Part shown: in pieces, positions 17,039 through 24,671 of the stretch | Numbering within the stretch: the first letter of the stretch is position 1 | Layout of the letters: each line of letters begins with the position of its first letter | Source: Collinsella aerofaciens ATCC 25986 | GTDB lineage: Bacteria; Actinomycetota; Coriobacteriia; Coriobacteriales; Coriobacteriaceae | DNA length: 64,000 bases | Reading direction: 5' to 3' | NCBI RefSeq assembly: GCF_010509075.1 | Contig: NZ_CP048433.1 | Coordinates: 2,356,001 to 2,420,000 of the forward strand | Notes under the pieces: model-generated | Told to the model about the DNA's origin: nothing | The model's database searches: none | What the model saw: the letters and a program-made list of their open reading frames with translations, nothing else | Made by a program: the position numbers and the translations under genes

Positions 17039-17166
17039 GCTGTGGACGGCTATTATTCGACAGGCGGTAGCGCGACGATGCGATGTTCGATGAAAATGCG
17101 ACTGAGACGATATATGTTGACGGGTATACTTGTCCCGGTTTAAAACGCAGGAACGGAGATGGTCGC

Positions 17167-18036
17167 ATGGCACAGCCGGATACGACGCACACGGTGGGGC
17201 TTGCGCTCGAGGGAGGCGGCTACCGCGGTATGTATACGGCGGGCGTGCTCGACGTTTGGATGGAGCACGGTTTGACCTGCGACCATATGGTGGGTGTCTC
17301 GGCGGGCGCGGCGTTTGGCTACAACTTTAAATCGCGCCAGATCGGCCGCGCCATTCGCTACAACAAGGCCTATTGTGCCGATAAGCGCTATGCGGGTGTG
17401 ACCAGCTGGTTGCGAACCGGTGACATGTTCAATGCCGATTTTGCCTATCACGAGGTGCCCATCGAGCGCGATCCCATCGACCTGGAGACATATCGCGCCT
17501 GCCCTATGCGGTTTACGTGCGTGTGTACCGATATCGAGACGGGCAAGGCCGTCTACCACGACCTGCCCTATGGCGACGAGCGCGATATCGAGTGGATCCG
17601 GGCGTCGTCGGCGATTCCCGTGGCGACGCGTCCCGTTGCTATTGGCGGGCATAAGTATCTGGATGGTGGCGTGGCTGATTCCATTCCCAGCGCTTGGTTG
17701 TTTGCGCAGGGGTATGACCGCAATATCGTGGTACTCACGCAGCCGGCGGGCTTTGTGAAGCAACCCAACAGCGTGATGCCCATGCTGCGGCGCGTGTTTC
17801 GTCACTACCCGGAGTTTGTTGCAGCGCTCGATCATCGGCATGAGGTCTACAATGCCACGCTCGATGACTTGGCGCGTCGTGAGGCTGCCGGCGAGGTCTT
17901 TGTGGTGCGGCCGAGCGAATCGGTGAAGGTGCCGTCGCTGTGCCGCGAGCCGGATGAGCTCGAGCGTATCTACCAGGTCGGCCGCCACGATGCGGAGGCG
18001 ACCTTGCCGGCGCTGGAAGCGTATCTGGCAGAGTAG
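17167..18036 (+). CDS. Patatin-like phospholipase
   Basis: This 289-residue protein has the oxyanion-hole motif LEGGGYRGMY at residues 14-23, nucleophile motif GVSAG (Ser45), and the catalytic Asp in YLDGGVADSIP. These form the Ser-Asp dyad of patatin lipases, which release fatty acids from phospholipids. There is no signal peptide, so it acts in the cytoplasm or at the inner membrane face. The ATG follows GGAGATGGTCGC; the in-frame extension to 17083 has no site. It is convergent with thiE across a tandem hairpin array. Confidence 0.88.
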   Translation: MAQPDTTHTVGLALEGGGYRGMYTAGVLDVWMEHGLTCDHMVGVSAGAAFGYNFKSRQIGRAIRYNKAYCADKRYAGVTSWLRTGDMFNADFAYHEVPIERDPIDLETYRACPMRFTCVCTDIETGKAVYHDLPYGDERDIEWIRASSAIPVATRPVAIGGHKYLDGGVADSIPSAWLFAQGYDRNIVVLTQPAGFVKQPNSVMPMLRRVFRHYPEFVAALDHRHEVYNATLDDLARREAAGEVFVVRPSESVKVPSLCREPDELERIYQVGRHDAEATLPALEAYLAE

Positions 18037-18058
18037 AGCAAACTGCCGTGGACTCGGC

Positions 18059-18289
18059 GGAAAGCGCATCCCGGAATCGGCGCTAAAAATGGGATGAGGT
18101 TTCCGCGAGAGGCCCGTAGCGGAAAGCGCGCCCCGGAATCGGCATCCAAAACGGGATGCAGTTTCCCCGACGGCGGATTTTGGAAACGGCGTCCCAGAAT
18201 TTGCGCCTGGAATGGGATGGGGTTTCCCAACGGAGCCGCATGCGGAAATCGCATCCCGGAATGGAGATCCAAGCTGGGATGCGTTTTCC
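18059..18289. repeat. Array of four tandem 46-bp hairpin units, 61-62 bp period
   Basis: Units occupy 18059-18104, 18121-18166, 18182-18227 and 18244-18289, all exactly 46 bp with 15-17 bp spacers. Each begins GGAAA.CGC.TCCC and ends GGGATG.GTTTTCC or GGTTTCC, so each can fold into an imperfect hairpin. The array fills the gap between convergent patatin and thiE genes. The layout resembles tandem REP/BIME arrays rather than CRISPR. Confidence 0.8.
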
Positions 18290-18333
18290 ATTGCTGAAGA
18301 TACGAGGCTGCGAATCGACTGCTCGGCCTATGC

Positions 18334-19029
18334 CTATGCCTGCTGCCAGGTGTCGACGAGCTCCTTGGCGGCGGCGTAGGGATCGTCGGCACTGCAGACG
18401 GCGCTCACCACAAAGAAGCCATCGACACCGGTTGCCTTAAGCTGCGGCAAGTCGGCCGTCTTGACGCCGCCGCCCACCACGATGGGCACGGGGCTTGCCG
18501 CGTGGAGTGCGGCCAGGTCCTCAAAGCTCTTGGTGATGATAGAGCCGTCGGCCGCGCGTCCGCAGTCGCGCTTGGTCTCGGTCTCGTGGAGTGGGCCGAT
18601 GCCCAGGTAGTCGACTAGGCTCATGTCGGCGGTCTTGACGTACTCGAGCATCTCCTCGCAACGGGCCGAAAGGCCCACGATGGCGTCGGGGCCCAGCAGC
18701 TTGCGACAGACCTCGACGGGGATGTCGCTCTGACCCACGTGCACGCCGTCGACAGCAATACCCTGCTCGCGCGCGGCAAGCACACAGTCCAGACGGTCGT
18801 CGATCAGCAGGGCGACCTGACCGGTCTTGCCGGCCTGTGCGATTGCCTGTGCGGCGTCGCCGGTCAGCGCAATGATCTCGCGGGCGCTTGCCACCTTGGA
18901 GCGCACTTGAATGCAAGTAAAGCCGGCGTCGAGTGCCTGGGCCACCACATCGCCCACGGGGCGTCCGAGCGTATTTTCGGGGCCGAGCACCAGATAGGCC
19001 GAGATATCAAGGTTGTCGCGGATGCTCAT
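18334..19029 (-). CDS. thiE: Thiamine phosphate synthase
   Basis: The 231-residue TIM barrel couples HMP-pyrophosphate and thiazole phosphate to give thiamin phosphate. Diagnostic blocks are CIQVRSKVASAREI, LLIDDRLDCVLAAREQGI, GVHVGQSDIPVEVCRKLLG, the GIGPLHETETKRD loop and PIVVGGGVK. The start codon overlaps the stop of the preceding gene (ATGA), so it is the last gene of the riboswitch-controlled thi operon. The ribosome binding site is AGGAGG. Confidence 0.93.
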   Translation of the reverse strand: MSIRDNLDISAYLVLGPENTLGRPVGDVVAQALDAGFTCIQVRSKVASAREIIALTGDAAQAIAQAGKTGQVALLIDDRLDCVLAAREQGIAVDGVHVGQSDIPVEVCRKLLGPDAIVGLSARCEEMLEYVKTADMSLVDYLGIGPLHETETKRDCGRAADGSIITKSFEDLAALHAASPVPIVVGGGVKTADLPQLKATGVDGFFVVSAVCSADDPYAAAKELVDTWQQA

Positions 19030-19367
19030 CGTGCTTCCTCCTGCTTTTTGATCTGCGCTTCCATGCGCTCGAGCTTGCCGGTCATGGTGTCGGTAAATCC
19101 GGGCCGAATATCGGCTTTGAGCACGACTTCGGTGCGGATGCCCTTGCTCGCCAACACAAAGGTTGCGTCGCGCACGACCTGCATGACCTCGTCCCAGTCG
19201 CCCTCGATCTCGGTGAACATCGAGGTGGTGCGGTTGGGGAGGCCGCTCTCGCGAATGACGCGCACGACCTCGGCGACCTCGGCGGACAGCTCATCGCCGG
19301 TGCCGCACGGGGCGATGGCCACAGCGATGAGCGTGTTCATGCCGGCATTGGTTGCGGGCTCGGACAT
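19026..19367 (-). CDS. MTH1187-family thiamin-binding protein
   Basis: This 113-residue protein belongs to the small MTH1187/YkoF-like ferredoxin-fold family (IAVAIAPCGTG, EVVRVIRESGL, TEIEGDWDEVMQVVRDA, VVLKADIRPG). Members bind thiamin or its hydroxymethylpyrimidine part. Its place between thiM and thiE in the riboswitch operon agrees with a role in vitamin salvage. It starts three bases after the thiM stop with an AGGAGG site and overlaps thiE by four bases. Confidence 0.88.
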   Translation of the reverse strand: MSEPATNAGMNTLIAVAIAPCGTGDELSAEVAEVVRVIRESGLPNRTTSMFTEIEGDWDEVMQVVRDATFVLASKGIRTEVVLKADIRPGFTDTMTGKLERMEAQIKKQEEAR

Positions 19368-19370
19368 GGC

Positions 19371-20210
19371 CTATGCCTCCTCGAGGTCGAGCTGGTTGCT
19401 GGCGATGTCCTGGGCGGTTGCGCGGTAGAGCTCGTCGATAAAGGCGACCTTAAAGCTTGCCGGGGCATCGGCGACGGCGGCGGCACGCGTGCCGGCAACG
19501 TTGTAGACGGCGGTACCGCAGACGGCGGCCGTAAACGGGTCGGCGGCGCAGGCGTACACGGCGAGCACGCCGCCCTGCGAGCAGCCGCAGCCGGTGATCT
19601 TGGACATGAGCGGGCTGCCGCCGTGGGACTTGGCCACGGTCATGCCGTCGGTGATCAGGTCGACTTCGCCCGAGACCACAACGGCGCCGCCGGTGTAGCG
19701 GGCGAGCGCCACGGCGGCATCGCGGGCGGCGTCGACCGTGTCGGTGGTATCGACACCGCGTACGCGGCTCAAATCGGCCGCCTCGCCCTCAAGACCCCAC
19801 AGGCCGGCGAGCGCGATGATCTCGGAGGCGTTGCCGCGCACGATGGCGGGCTTGTACTGCTTGAGCTCGTTTACCAACTGGGTGCGCAGGCTACCGATGC
19901 CCAGGCCCACCGGATCGAGCACCCAGGGCTTGCCGGCGTCATGTGCCGCCTTGGCCGCGCGGGGAATCGTCTGCTCGTAGATGGGGAAGAGCGTGCCCAT
20001 ATTGAGATAGATGGCGCCGCCGCCGGCAACGAGCGCCTCGCCCTCGTCGGGCAGATAGACCATGGCGGCCGATCCGCCCACGGCGAGCTGTGCGTTGGCG
20101 ACAAAGTCGATCGTCACCGTGTTGGTGATGGAGCCGGCCATCGGATTGGTGGCGTGAATCTCCTCCACGGCCTTGACCATATGTTGTTTAAGCTGTTCCG
20201 AATCAATCAC
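19371..20210 (-). CDS. thiM: Hydroxyethylthiazole kinase
   Basis: The 279-residue ribokinase-fold enzyme phosphorylates the thiazole alcohol for thiamin salvage. Blocks NPMAGSITNTVTIDFVAN, PWVLDPVGLG, RGNASEIIALAG and the catalytic GCGCSQGGVLAV loop are present. The start is GTG at 20210, eight bases after AGGAGG; the frame stays open upstream through the riboswitch but that part is not coding. With thiE and without thiC or thiG nearby, the operon looks like a salvage route. Confidence 0.92.
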   Translation of the reverse strand: MIDSEQLKQHMVKAVEEIHATNPMAGSITNTVTIDFVANAQLAVGGSAAMVYLPDEGEALVAGGGAIYLNMGTLFPIYEQTIPRAAKAAHDAGKPWVLDPVGLGIGSLRTQLVNELKQYKPAIVRGNASEIIALAGLWGLEGEAADLSRVRGVDTTDTVDAARDAAVALARYTGGAVVVSGEVDLITDGMTVAKSHGGSPLMSKITGCGCSQGGVLAVYACAADPFTAAVCGTAVYNVAGTRAAAVADAPASFKVAFIDELYRATAQDIASNQLDLEEA

Positions 20211-20232
20211 TGCACATGCCTCCTTGGCATAG

Positions 20233-20262
20233 AAAAGGGGCGCTGTGCATAGACAGCGCCCC
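20233..20262 (-). terminator. Riboswitch expression-platform terminator
   Basis: GGGGCGCTGT/ACAGCGCCCC form a perfect 10-bp stem (20237-20246 with 20253-20262) with a six-base loop. On the minus strand it is followed by TTTT. It lies between the TPP aptamer and the thiM ribosome binding site, so ligand-bound RNA should terminate here. Confidence 0.85.
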
Positions 20263-20267
20263 TGTAA

Positions 20268-20365
20268 AGGCGGCATGCTCCCTACGCCAGCATTAACTGA
20301 CAGGTTCAAAGGATTGGGCCCCATGCCCTCTCAGCCTTGTGGTTTGCACCGCCGGCACTCCCGCA
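20268..20365 (-). ncRNA. TPP riboswitch (THI element)
   Basis: Read on the minus strand the RNA opens GGGAGTGCC, contains the pyrimidine-sensing GGCTGAGAGGGCA and later CCTTTGAACCTGTCAGTTAA, and closes GCTGGCGTAGGGAGC. These are the invariant core elements of the thiamin pyrophosphate aptamer. It precedes the thiM-MTH1187-thiE operon and a terminator, so high TPP should switch the operon off. Confidence 0.95.
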
Positions 20366-20403
20366 TCGAATCTGTTGTTCCCTATACTAGCGCACCTGCC
20401 AAA

Positions 20404-20485
20404 AAGGGACAGGTTTATTTTGGCAGGTGGCAACAGGGGTGCTGTATTTTCCCAGATAAAACCTGCCAAAATAAACCTGTCCCTT
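20404..20485. repeat. 82-bp element with perfect 25-bp inverted repeats
   Basis: The left arm 20404-20428 begins AAGGGACAGGTTTATTTTGG and the right arm 20461-20485 is its exact reverse complement, with 32 bases between. No coding frame is present. It lies between the divergent thi operon and the HAD gene and shares the GGGACAG core with the other palindromes in this window. Confidence 0.8.
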
Positions 20486-20532
20486 ATTGGTAGGTCGTTA
20501 CAATGGTTACGGTGAAAATGACGGGGGGCTCT

Positions 20533-21441
20533 ATGATCAAACTTGTGCTGACCGATATGGACGATACGCTGATTCCGGCTGGACATGACGGTGTCAGCGA
20601 CTACGCCATTGAGGGTATTCATGCCATGCAGGCGGCGGGTCTGCACTTTGGTCCGGTTTCGGGTCGTCAGCCGTCCGCGATGGGCTGGATGTTCAAAAAT
20701 CGTTCCGAGTGCTTTTCGACTGGCGCGTTCTGTAACGGCCAGGTGATGTTTGTCGACGGCGAAGTAGTCGCCTCGCGCGCAATCGACAACGATGCCCTGA
20801 TGCGTTTGGCTGACTATCTGGAGCAAGAGACCGACGATACATTTCTAAAAGTCTATAGCCTGGGCGATGACTTTTGGGGCAACGATGCCTACTGCGTGAC
20901 GAGCGATCCCGAGCGTGTGTGTCGCGCTATGGAGTCGGGCGGCAATGCGTGGCTCAAAGGCGAAGAGGCTCCGTGCCGTCCCGTCGTCGATGATGCGACG
21001 GTGTTTAAGGCGAATATCTGGAGTGCCCGTTCGCGTGAGGAGCTCGCGGAGTTACGCGAGCGCGTTGCCGCTGAGGTGCCGGAAATCTCGCTTGTGTTTC
21101 CCAACAACCGCGTGCGCCTGTTTGACATCCTTCCGGCTGGTTGGGACAAGGGCTGCGCTGCGCTGGAGCTGGCGCGCGCTATGGGCATGACGCCCGACGA
21201 GGTGGCCGTATTTGGCGATTCCGATAACGATTTGCCCATGATCGATGCCGTTCCCAACTCCGTTGCAGTCGCTAATGCCAACGAGGTCGTCACGGCGGCG
21301 GCGCGCTGGCATATCGGCGCTGCGGCAGATGATGCGGTCGCCGGGGCTCTGCATCAGATTGCCGCCTGCGCCGCGACGGGGGAGATGCCGTCGTTTATGC
21401 GCCAGGTGGACGCGGCGGGTCTTGGCGCCACGAACGTCTAG
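20533..21441 (+). CDS. HAD-superfamily (Cof-type) phosphatase
   Basis: The 302-residue protein has the HAD nucleophile motif DMDDT (Asp8, Asp10), motif II in the SGRQPS region, and the late GDSDNDLPMI motif with NSVAVANA. This is the usual C2-cap Cof/YbjI-like architecture. It should hydrolyse small phosphorylated metabolites such as sugar phosphates or nucleotides; the substrate is unknown. ATG 20533 follows a GGGGGG run. The LysR gene starts ten bases after the stop, so the two are probably co-transcribed. Confidence 0.87.
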   Translation: MIKLVLTDMDDTLIPAGHDGVSDYAIEGIHAMQAAGLHFGPVSGRQPSAMGWMFKNRSECFSTGAFCNGQVMFVDGEVVASRAIDNDALMRLADYLEQETDDTFLKVYSLGDDFWGNDAYCVTSDPERVCRAMESGGNAWLKGEEAPCRPVVDDATVFKANIWSARSREELAELRERVAAEVPEISLVFPNNRVRLFDILPAGWDKGCAALELARAMGMTPDEVAVFGDSDNDLPMIDAVPNSVAVANANEVVTAAARWHIGAAADDAVAGALHQIAACAATGEMPSFMRQVDAAGLGATNV

Positions 21442-21451
21442 GGAGAACGTC

Positions 21452-22348
21452 ATGAAGCTTCAGCAGCTCAGGTATGTTGTTAAGGTTGCCGAATGCGGCA
21501 GCATCACCGAGGCCTCGCGCCGGCTCTTTGTGTCGCAGCCTTCGATTACCGCGTCGATCCGCGATCTCGAAAACGAGATGGGTGTGCACATCTTTGAGCG
21601 CACCAACAAGGGCGTCATTGTGTCCGAGGAAGGCGAGACCTTCTTGGGCTACGCGCGTCAGGTACTCGACCAGGCCGACCTACTCGAGGGCAAGTACAAG
21701 GGCGCATCCGAGCAGGTGCCGCACTTTAGTGTGAGCTGCCAGCATTATTCCTTTGCCGTTAACGCGTTTGTCGATGTAATCCGCGAGTTCGATGCCGCGC
21801 GTTACGACTTTACCCTGCGCGAGGAGCAGACCCACGAGATTATCGAGGATGTCGCGCATATGAAAAGCGAACTGGGCATCCTGTACTTATCCGAGCATAA
21901 CCGCGAGGTCATCGAGCGCATGCTGGCGGCCAACGAGCTCGTGTTCGAAGGACTCTTCTGCGCCGCGCCGCATGTCTTCGTGTGCGCCGACCATCCGCTG
22001 GCGGGCCGCTCCAGCGTGACGCTCGAGGACTTGGAAGACTACCCGTTCCTGTCCTATGAGCAGGGCAGCTATAACTCGTTTTATTATTCCGAGGAGCTGA
22101 CCTCGACCTTTGAGCGTCGCAAGAATATCCGCGTGCGTGACCGTGCGACGCTGTTCAACCTAGCTATGGGCCTTAACGGTTACACGGTGTGTTCGGGCGT
22201 GATCAGCCATGAACTTAACGGCCCCGGTATTATCTCGATTCCGCTCGATGTGGACGAGTATATGGAGATTGGCATTATCACGCGCAAAAATACGACGCTC
22301 ACGCGCTATGGGCAGGCCTATATCGACGCGATTCGTCAGCATATTTAG
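21452..22348 (+). CDS. LysR-family transcriptional regulator
   Basis: The 298-residue regulator has an N-terminal winged helix (LQQLRYVVKVAECGSITEASRRLFVSQPS, split over residues 3-31) and a periplasmic-binding-like effector domain from about residue 90. The start is ATG 21452 after GGGAGA. It precedes the MetE-like gene in the same direction with a 150-bp gap that contains an AT-rich promoter region, so control of methionine metabolism is possible but not shown. Confidence 0.88.
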   Translation: MKLQQLRYVVKVAECGSITEASRRLFVSQPSITASIRDLENEMGVHIFERTNKGVIVSEEGETFLGYARQVLDQADLLEGKYKGASEQVPHFSVSCQHYSFAVNAFVDVIREFDAARYDFTLREEQTHEIIEDVAHMKSELGILYLSEHNREVIERMLAANELVFEGLFCAAPHVFVCADHPLAGRSSVTLEDLEDYPFLSYEQGSYNSFYYSEELTSTFERRKNIRVRDRATLFNLAMGLNGYTVCSGVISHELNGPGIISIPLDVDEYMEIGIITRKNTTLTRYGQAYIDAIRQHI

Positions 22349-22500
22349 CTCACTTCGAGATATCCATGTGAGGCTGAGTCCCGCTGTTGCTCGGTATAGA
22401 AAAAACTAATAACAAACCTATATAAACATATATTTTACGATGACCACATGAGCGCCCATACTCTGTCTCGATAAAGCAACCAATGCAAAGGGAGATATCT
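22349..22500 (+). promoter_or_regulatory. AT-rich promoter region of the MetE-like gene
   Basis: The spacer contains a strongly AT-rich core around 22406-22438, including CTATATAAACATATA, and then a GGGAGATATCT ribosome binding site. LysR proteins usually bind such T-N11-A type sites, so this is a candidate target of the upstream regulator. No riboswitch fold was recognised. Confidence 0.4.
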
Positions 22501-23634
22501 ATGAGCACTTCGATTCAACCGAACGCGCCGTTTCGCGCCGATATCGTCGGCAGTTTTCTTCGTCCGCAGGCCGTGAAGGACGCCCGTGCCGCCTACGCCG
22601 CGGGCAAACTCGACGCCGCCGGTCTTAAGGCCGTCGAGGATGAGGCCATTCGCGACCTGGTGGACAAGCAAAAGGCCGCCGGCCTGCAGGTGATTACCGA
22701 TGGCGAGTTTCGCCGCAGCTACTGGCACCTCGACTTTATGTGGGGACTCAACGGCATTGAACGCCGTGCCTCACGTACGGGCTATATGTTCCACGACGAG
22801 GAGACCACGGCCGATACCGCCGTGGTGACCGGCCCCATCAGCGGCGTGAACCACCCCTTCGTCGAGCACTTTAAGTTTGTCAAGGCACTTGAGGGCGAGG
22901 GCCACGTTGCACGCCAGACCATCCCGGCGCCGATCCAGGCGTTCTCTGAGGTCACGCTCGATCGCTGCGACGGCCAGCAGGAGAGCCTGCGTGCCGTCTA
23001 TAAGACCGATGAGGAACTTGCCGACGCCATTGCAGCCGCTTATCGCACGGTGATCGCCGACTTGTACGCAGCAGGCTGCCGCAACATCCAGTTTGATGAC
23101 TGCACCTGGGGCATCTATTGCGATACCGACTTTGTGTCCAAGACCGGCATGAGCCCGGTTGACCTGCAAAAGGTGTCCGAGCTGGGTGTGGCGCTCAACA
23201 ACGCCGCCATCGATGGCAAGCCCGATGACCTGGTCATTAACACGCACGTGTGTCGTGGTAACTACCACTCTACCTATGCCTTCGAGGGCGGCTATGACCC
23301 CATCGCGCCGTACCTGTTCGCAAACGAGGATGTCGACGCATTTTACCTGGAGTTCGATACGCCGCGCGCCGGCGGTTTTGAGCCGCTGAAGTATGTTGCC
23401 CCCGGCAAGAAGGTCGTGCTGGGCTTGGTAACCACCAAGGCGGCAGAGCTCGAGAACGAGGATGTTATCGTCGAGCGCATCCGCGAAGCCGCAAAGTACG
23501 TGCCGCTCGAGAACCTGTACCTGTCGCCCCAGTGCGGCTTTGCCAGCTGCGAGATTGGCAACAAGCTGACCGAGGACGAGCAGTGGGCAAAGATCGCGCT
23601 GGTCAAGCGCATTGCCGAGCGCGTTTGGAAGTAA
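22501..23634 (+). CDS. MetE-like (C-terminal domain) methyltransferase, YxjG type
   Basis: The 377-residue protein is a single-barrel homologue of the catalytic half of cobalamin-independent methionine synthase. It starts with the GSFLRP segment. It has FDDCTWG, the zinc ligands in THVCRGN (His and Cys near residue 248), a Glu in YLEFD, and a Cys in SPQCGFAS near 345. Such short proteins transfer a methyl group to homocysteine or a related thiol; the donor is uncertain because the N-terminal folate-binding half is missing. The ATG follows AAGGGAG. Confidence 0.88.
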   Translation: MSTSIQPNAPFRADIVGSFLRPQAVKDARAAYAAGKLDAAGLKAVEDEAIRDLVDKQKAAGLQVITDGEFRRSYWHLDFMWGLNGIERRASRTGYMFHDEETTADTAVVTGPISGVNHPFVEHFKFVKALEGEGHVARQTIPAPIQAFSEVTLDRCDGQQESLRAVYKTDEELADAIAAAYRTVIADLYAAGCRNIQFDDCTWGIYCDTDFVSKTGMSPVDLQKVSELGVALNNAAIDGKPDDLVINTHVCRGNYHSTYAFEGGYDPIAPYLFANEDVDAFYLEFDTPRAGGFEPLKYVAPGKKVVLGLVTTKAAELENEDVIVERIREAAKYVPLENLYLSPQCGFASCEIGNKLTEDEQWAKIALVKRIAERVWK

Positions 23635-23757
23635 CGTTACCGTTCGCAGGTGACGGCGCGTGCGAGACATGGCGTATCACGTACAATGGTTCGGATCGTA
23701 TCGTTCGGGCAGGTTATCCGATATGCCTGATCGCCCTTCCATCATGAAAGGACCTCC

Positions 23758-23811
23758 ATGTCCCAATCCTCGACGCCCGCCGTATCTGAACTCGAGGAGA
23801 CTGTCGAATAG
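23758..23811 (+). CDS. Possible 17-residue peptide in its own transcription unit
   Basis: An ATG follows GAAAGGACCTCC and opens an 18-codon frame encoding MSQSSTPAVSELEETVE. A TACAAT box lies upstream near 23680 and a strong terminator follows at 23833-23870. No gene follows on the same strand, so it is not an ordinary leader. It may be an N-terminal relic of a lost gene or a real small peptide. Confidence 0.3.
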   Translation: MSQSSTPAVSELEETVE

Positions 23812-23832
23812 TAGTTGCGTTCAGCTAAATCA

Positions 23833-23870
23833 AAAAATGGCGCCCGTGCGTACGCGTGGACGCCATTTTT
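23833..23870. terminator. Bidirectional terminator before the esterase gene end
   Basis: AAAAATGGCG (23833-23842) pairs with CGCCATTTTT (23861-23870), with T runs on both strands. It overlaps the stop codon of the minus-strand esterase gene. Confidence 0.75.
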
Positions 23871-24582
23871 AATGCGTCAGTATCCAGTGGATGCCGCGCG
23901 CCATGCGCAGGTCAGTTTGGGCAAAATGATTGCCGGGGTTGAGCTCCAGCGTTGTTGGAATGTCACGCTCGATAAGCAGCTCTTCCATCGCGTGCGTATC
24001 GTCGAGTACGTGCCGCATCATGCGGTTGGGCGTCTTGGTTTCCTTTTTACCGAGCGACAGATAGGCAGCGTCGGGCGTAGCTGTCATCGTGCGCTCGCGC
24101 GCGTAGTCGATAAAGCCGGGGAACCACAGCGACCCCGATGCACTCGCCACGCGCTCAAAGACATCTGTTTGCCAAAGTGCCCACAGTGCAAAAAGACCCG
24201 CCAACGAGTAGCCGGCAATGCCGCGCCAGGTGGGCGGGCAGGGAAGTGATGATTCGGCCTCTGGGATTATCTGATTCAGCAGTTCATCGAGAAACTCAGA
24301 CGCCTGTCCGCCAAAGGGCTCAGCATCTCGTATAGTTCCGTCACATTCCCAGGGGCTCAGCTCGCGATTCCAATCGAGCCCTCCAATGGCGACAAGGGTG
24401 AAGGGTGGGCAGTCGAGCTCTCGGCAGCGCTCGTAGACTTCGCTACCGTCGCCCATGACAACGGGGAGGTAGATGACGGGCGCGCCTTCCGCACACTCTG
24501 AATAAACGGTTATCTGCTTATGATGCGCTTCCAAGGCAGGCTTCTCTCGGTGTTGTGATATTGACAGCCTCAATTGTCGCAC
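23869..24582 (-). CDS. Alpha/beta-hydrolase esterase (esterase D/Fes-like)
   Basis: The 237-residue protein resembles the enterobactin-esterase/IroE-like branch of alpha/beta hydrolases. It has an oxyanion region near VIYLPVVMGDGSEVY, the nucleophile elbow GYSLAG, an aspartate region in TPDAAYLSLG and the late GNHFAQTDLRMARGI containing the catalytic His. No signal peptide is visible. The annotated start is GTG 24582; a TTG about 16 codons downstream has a better-placed GAGAAG and may be the real start. The substrate is unknown. Confidence 0.78.
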   Translation of the reverse strand: MRQLRLSISQHREKPALEAHHKQITVYSECAEGAPVIYLPVVMGDGSEVYERCRELDCPPFTLVAIGGLDWNRELSPWECDGTIRDAEPFGGQASEFLDELLNQIIPEAESSLPCPPTWRGIAGYSLAGLFALWALWQTDVFERVASASGSLWFPGFIDYARERTMTATPDAAYLSLGKKETKTPNRMMRHVLDDTHAMEELLIERDIPTTLELNPGNHFAQTDLRMARGIHWILTH

Positions 24583-24605
24583 GCTGGCACGGGGGCAGAC
24601 GCTAA

Positions 24606-24644
24606 AAGAAAGGCGCGGAGCCGCTCGATGCGATTCCGCGCCTT
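24606..24644 (-). terminator. Terminator of the purine permease gene
   Basis: AAGGCGCGGA (24610-24619) pairs with TCCGCGCCTT (24635-24644). On the minus strand it ends in TTTCTTTT. Confidence 0.7.
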
Positions 24645-24671
24645 GTTGTTTTGTTTTAGCAGACTATGCCG

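Noticed and set aside
18059-18289. Repeat array considered as a CRISPR
   Set aside because: Units are imperfect, spacers are only 15-17 bp and no cas gene is near. Each unit is itself a hairpin, so a REP-like array fits better.
22349-22500. SAM or cobalamin riboswitch upstream of the MetE-like gene
   Set aside because: The spacer is AT-rich and does not contain the conserved aptamer core bases.
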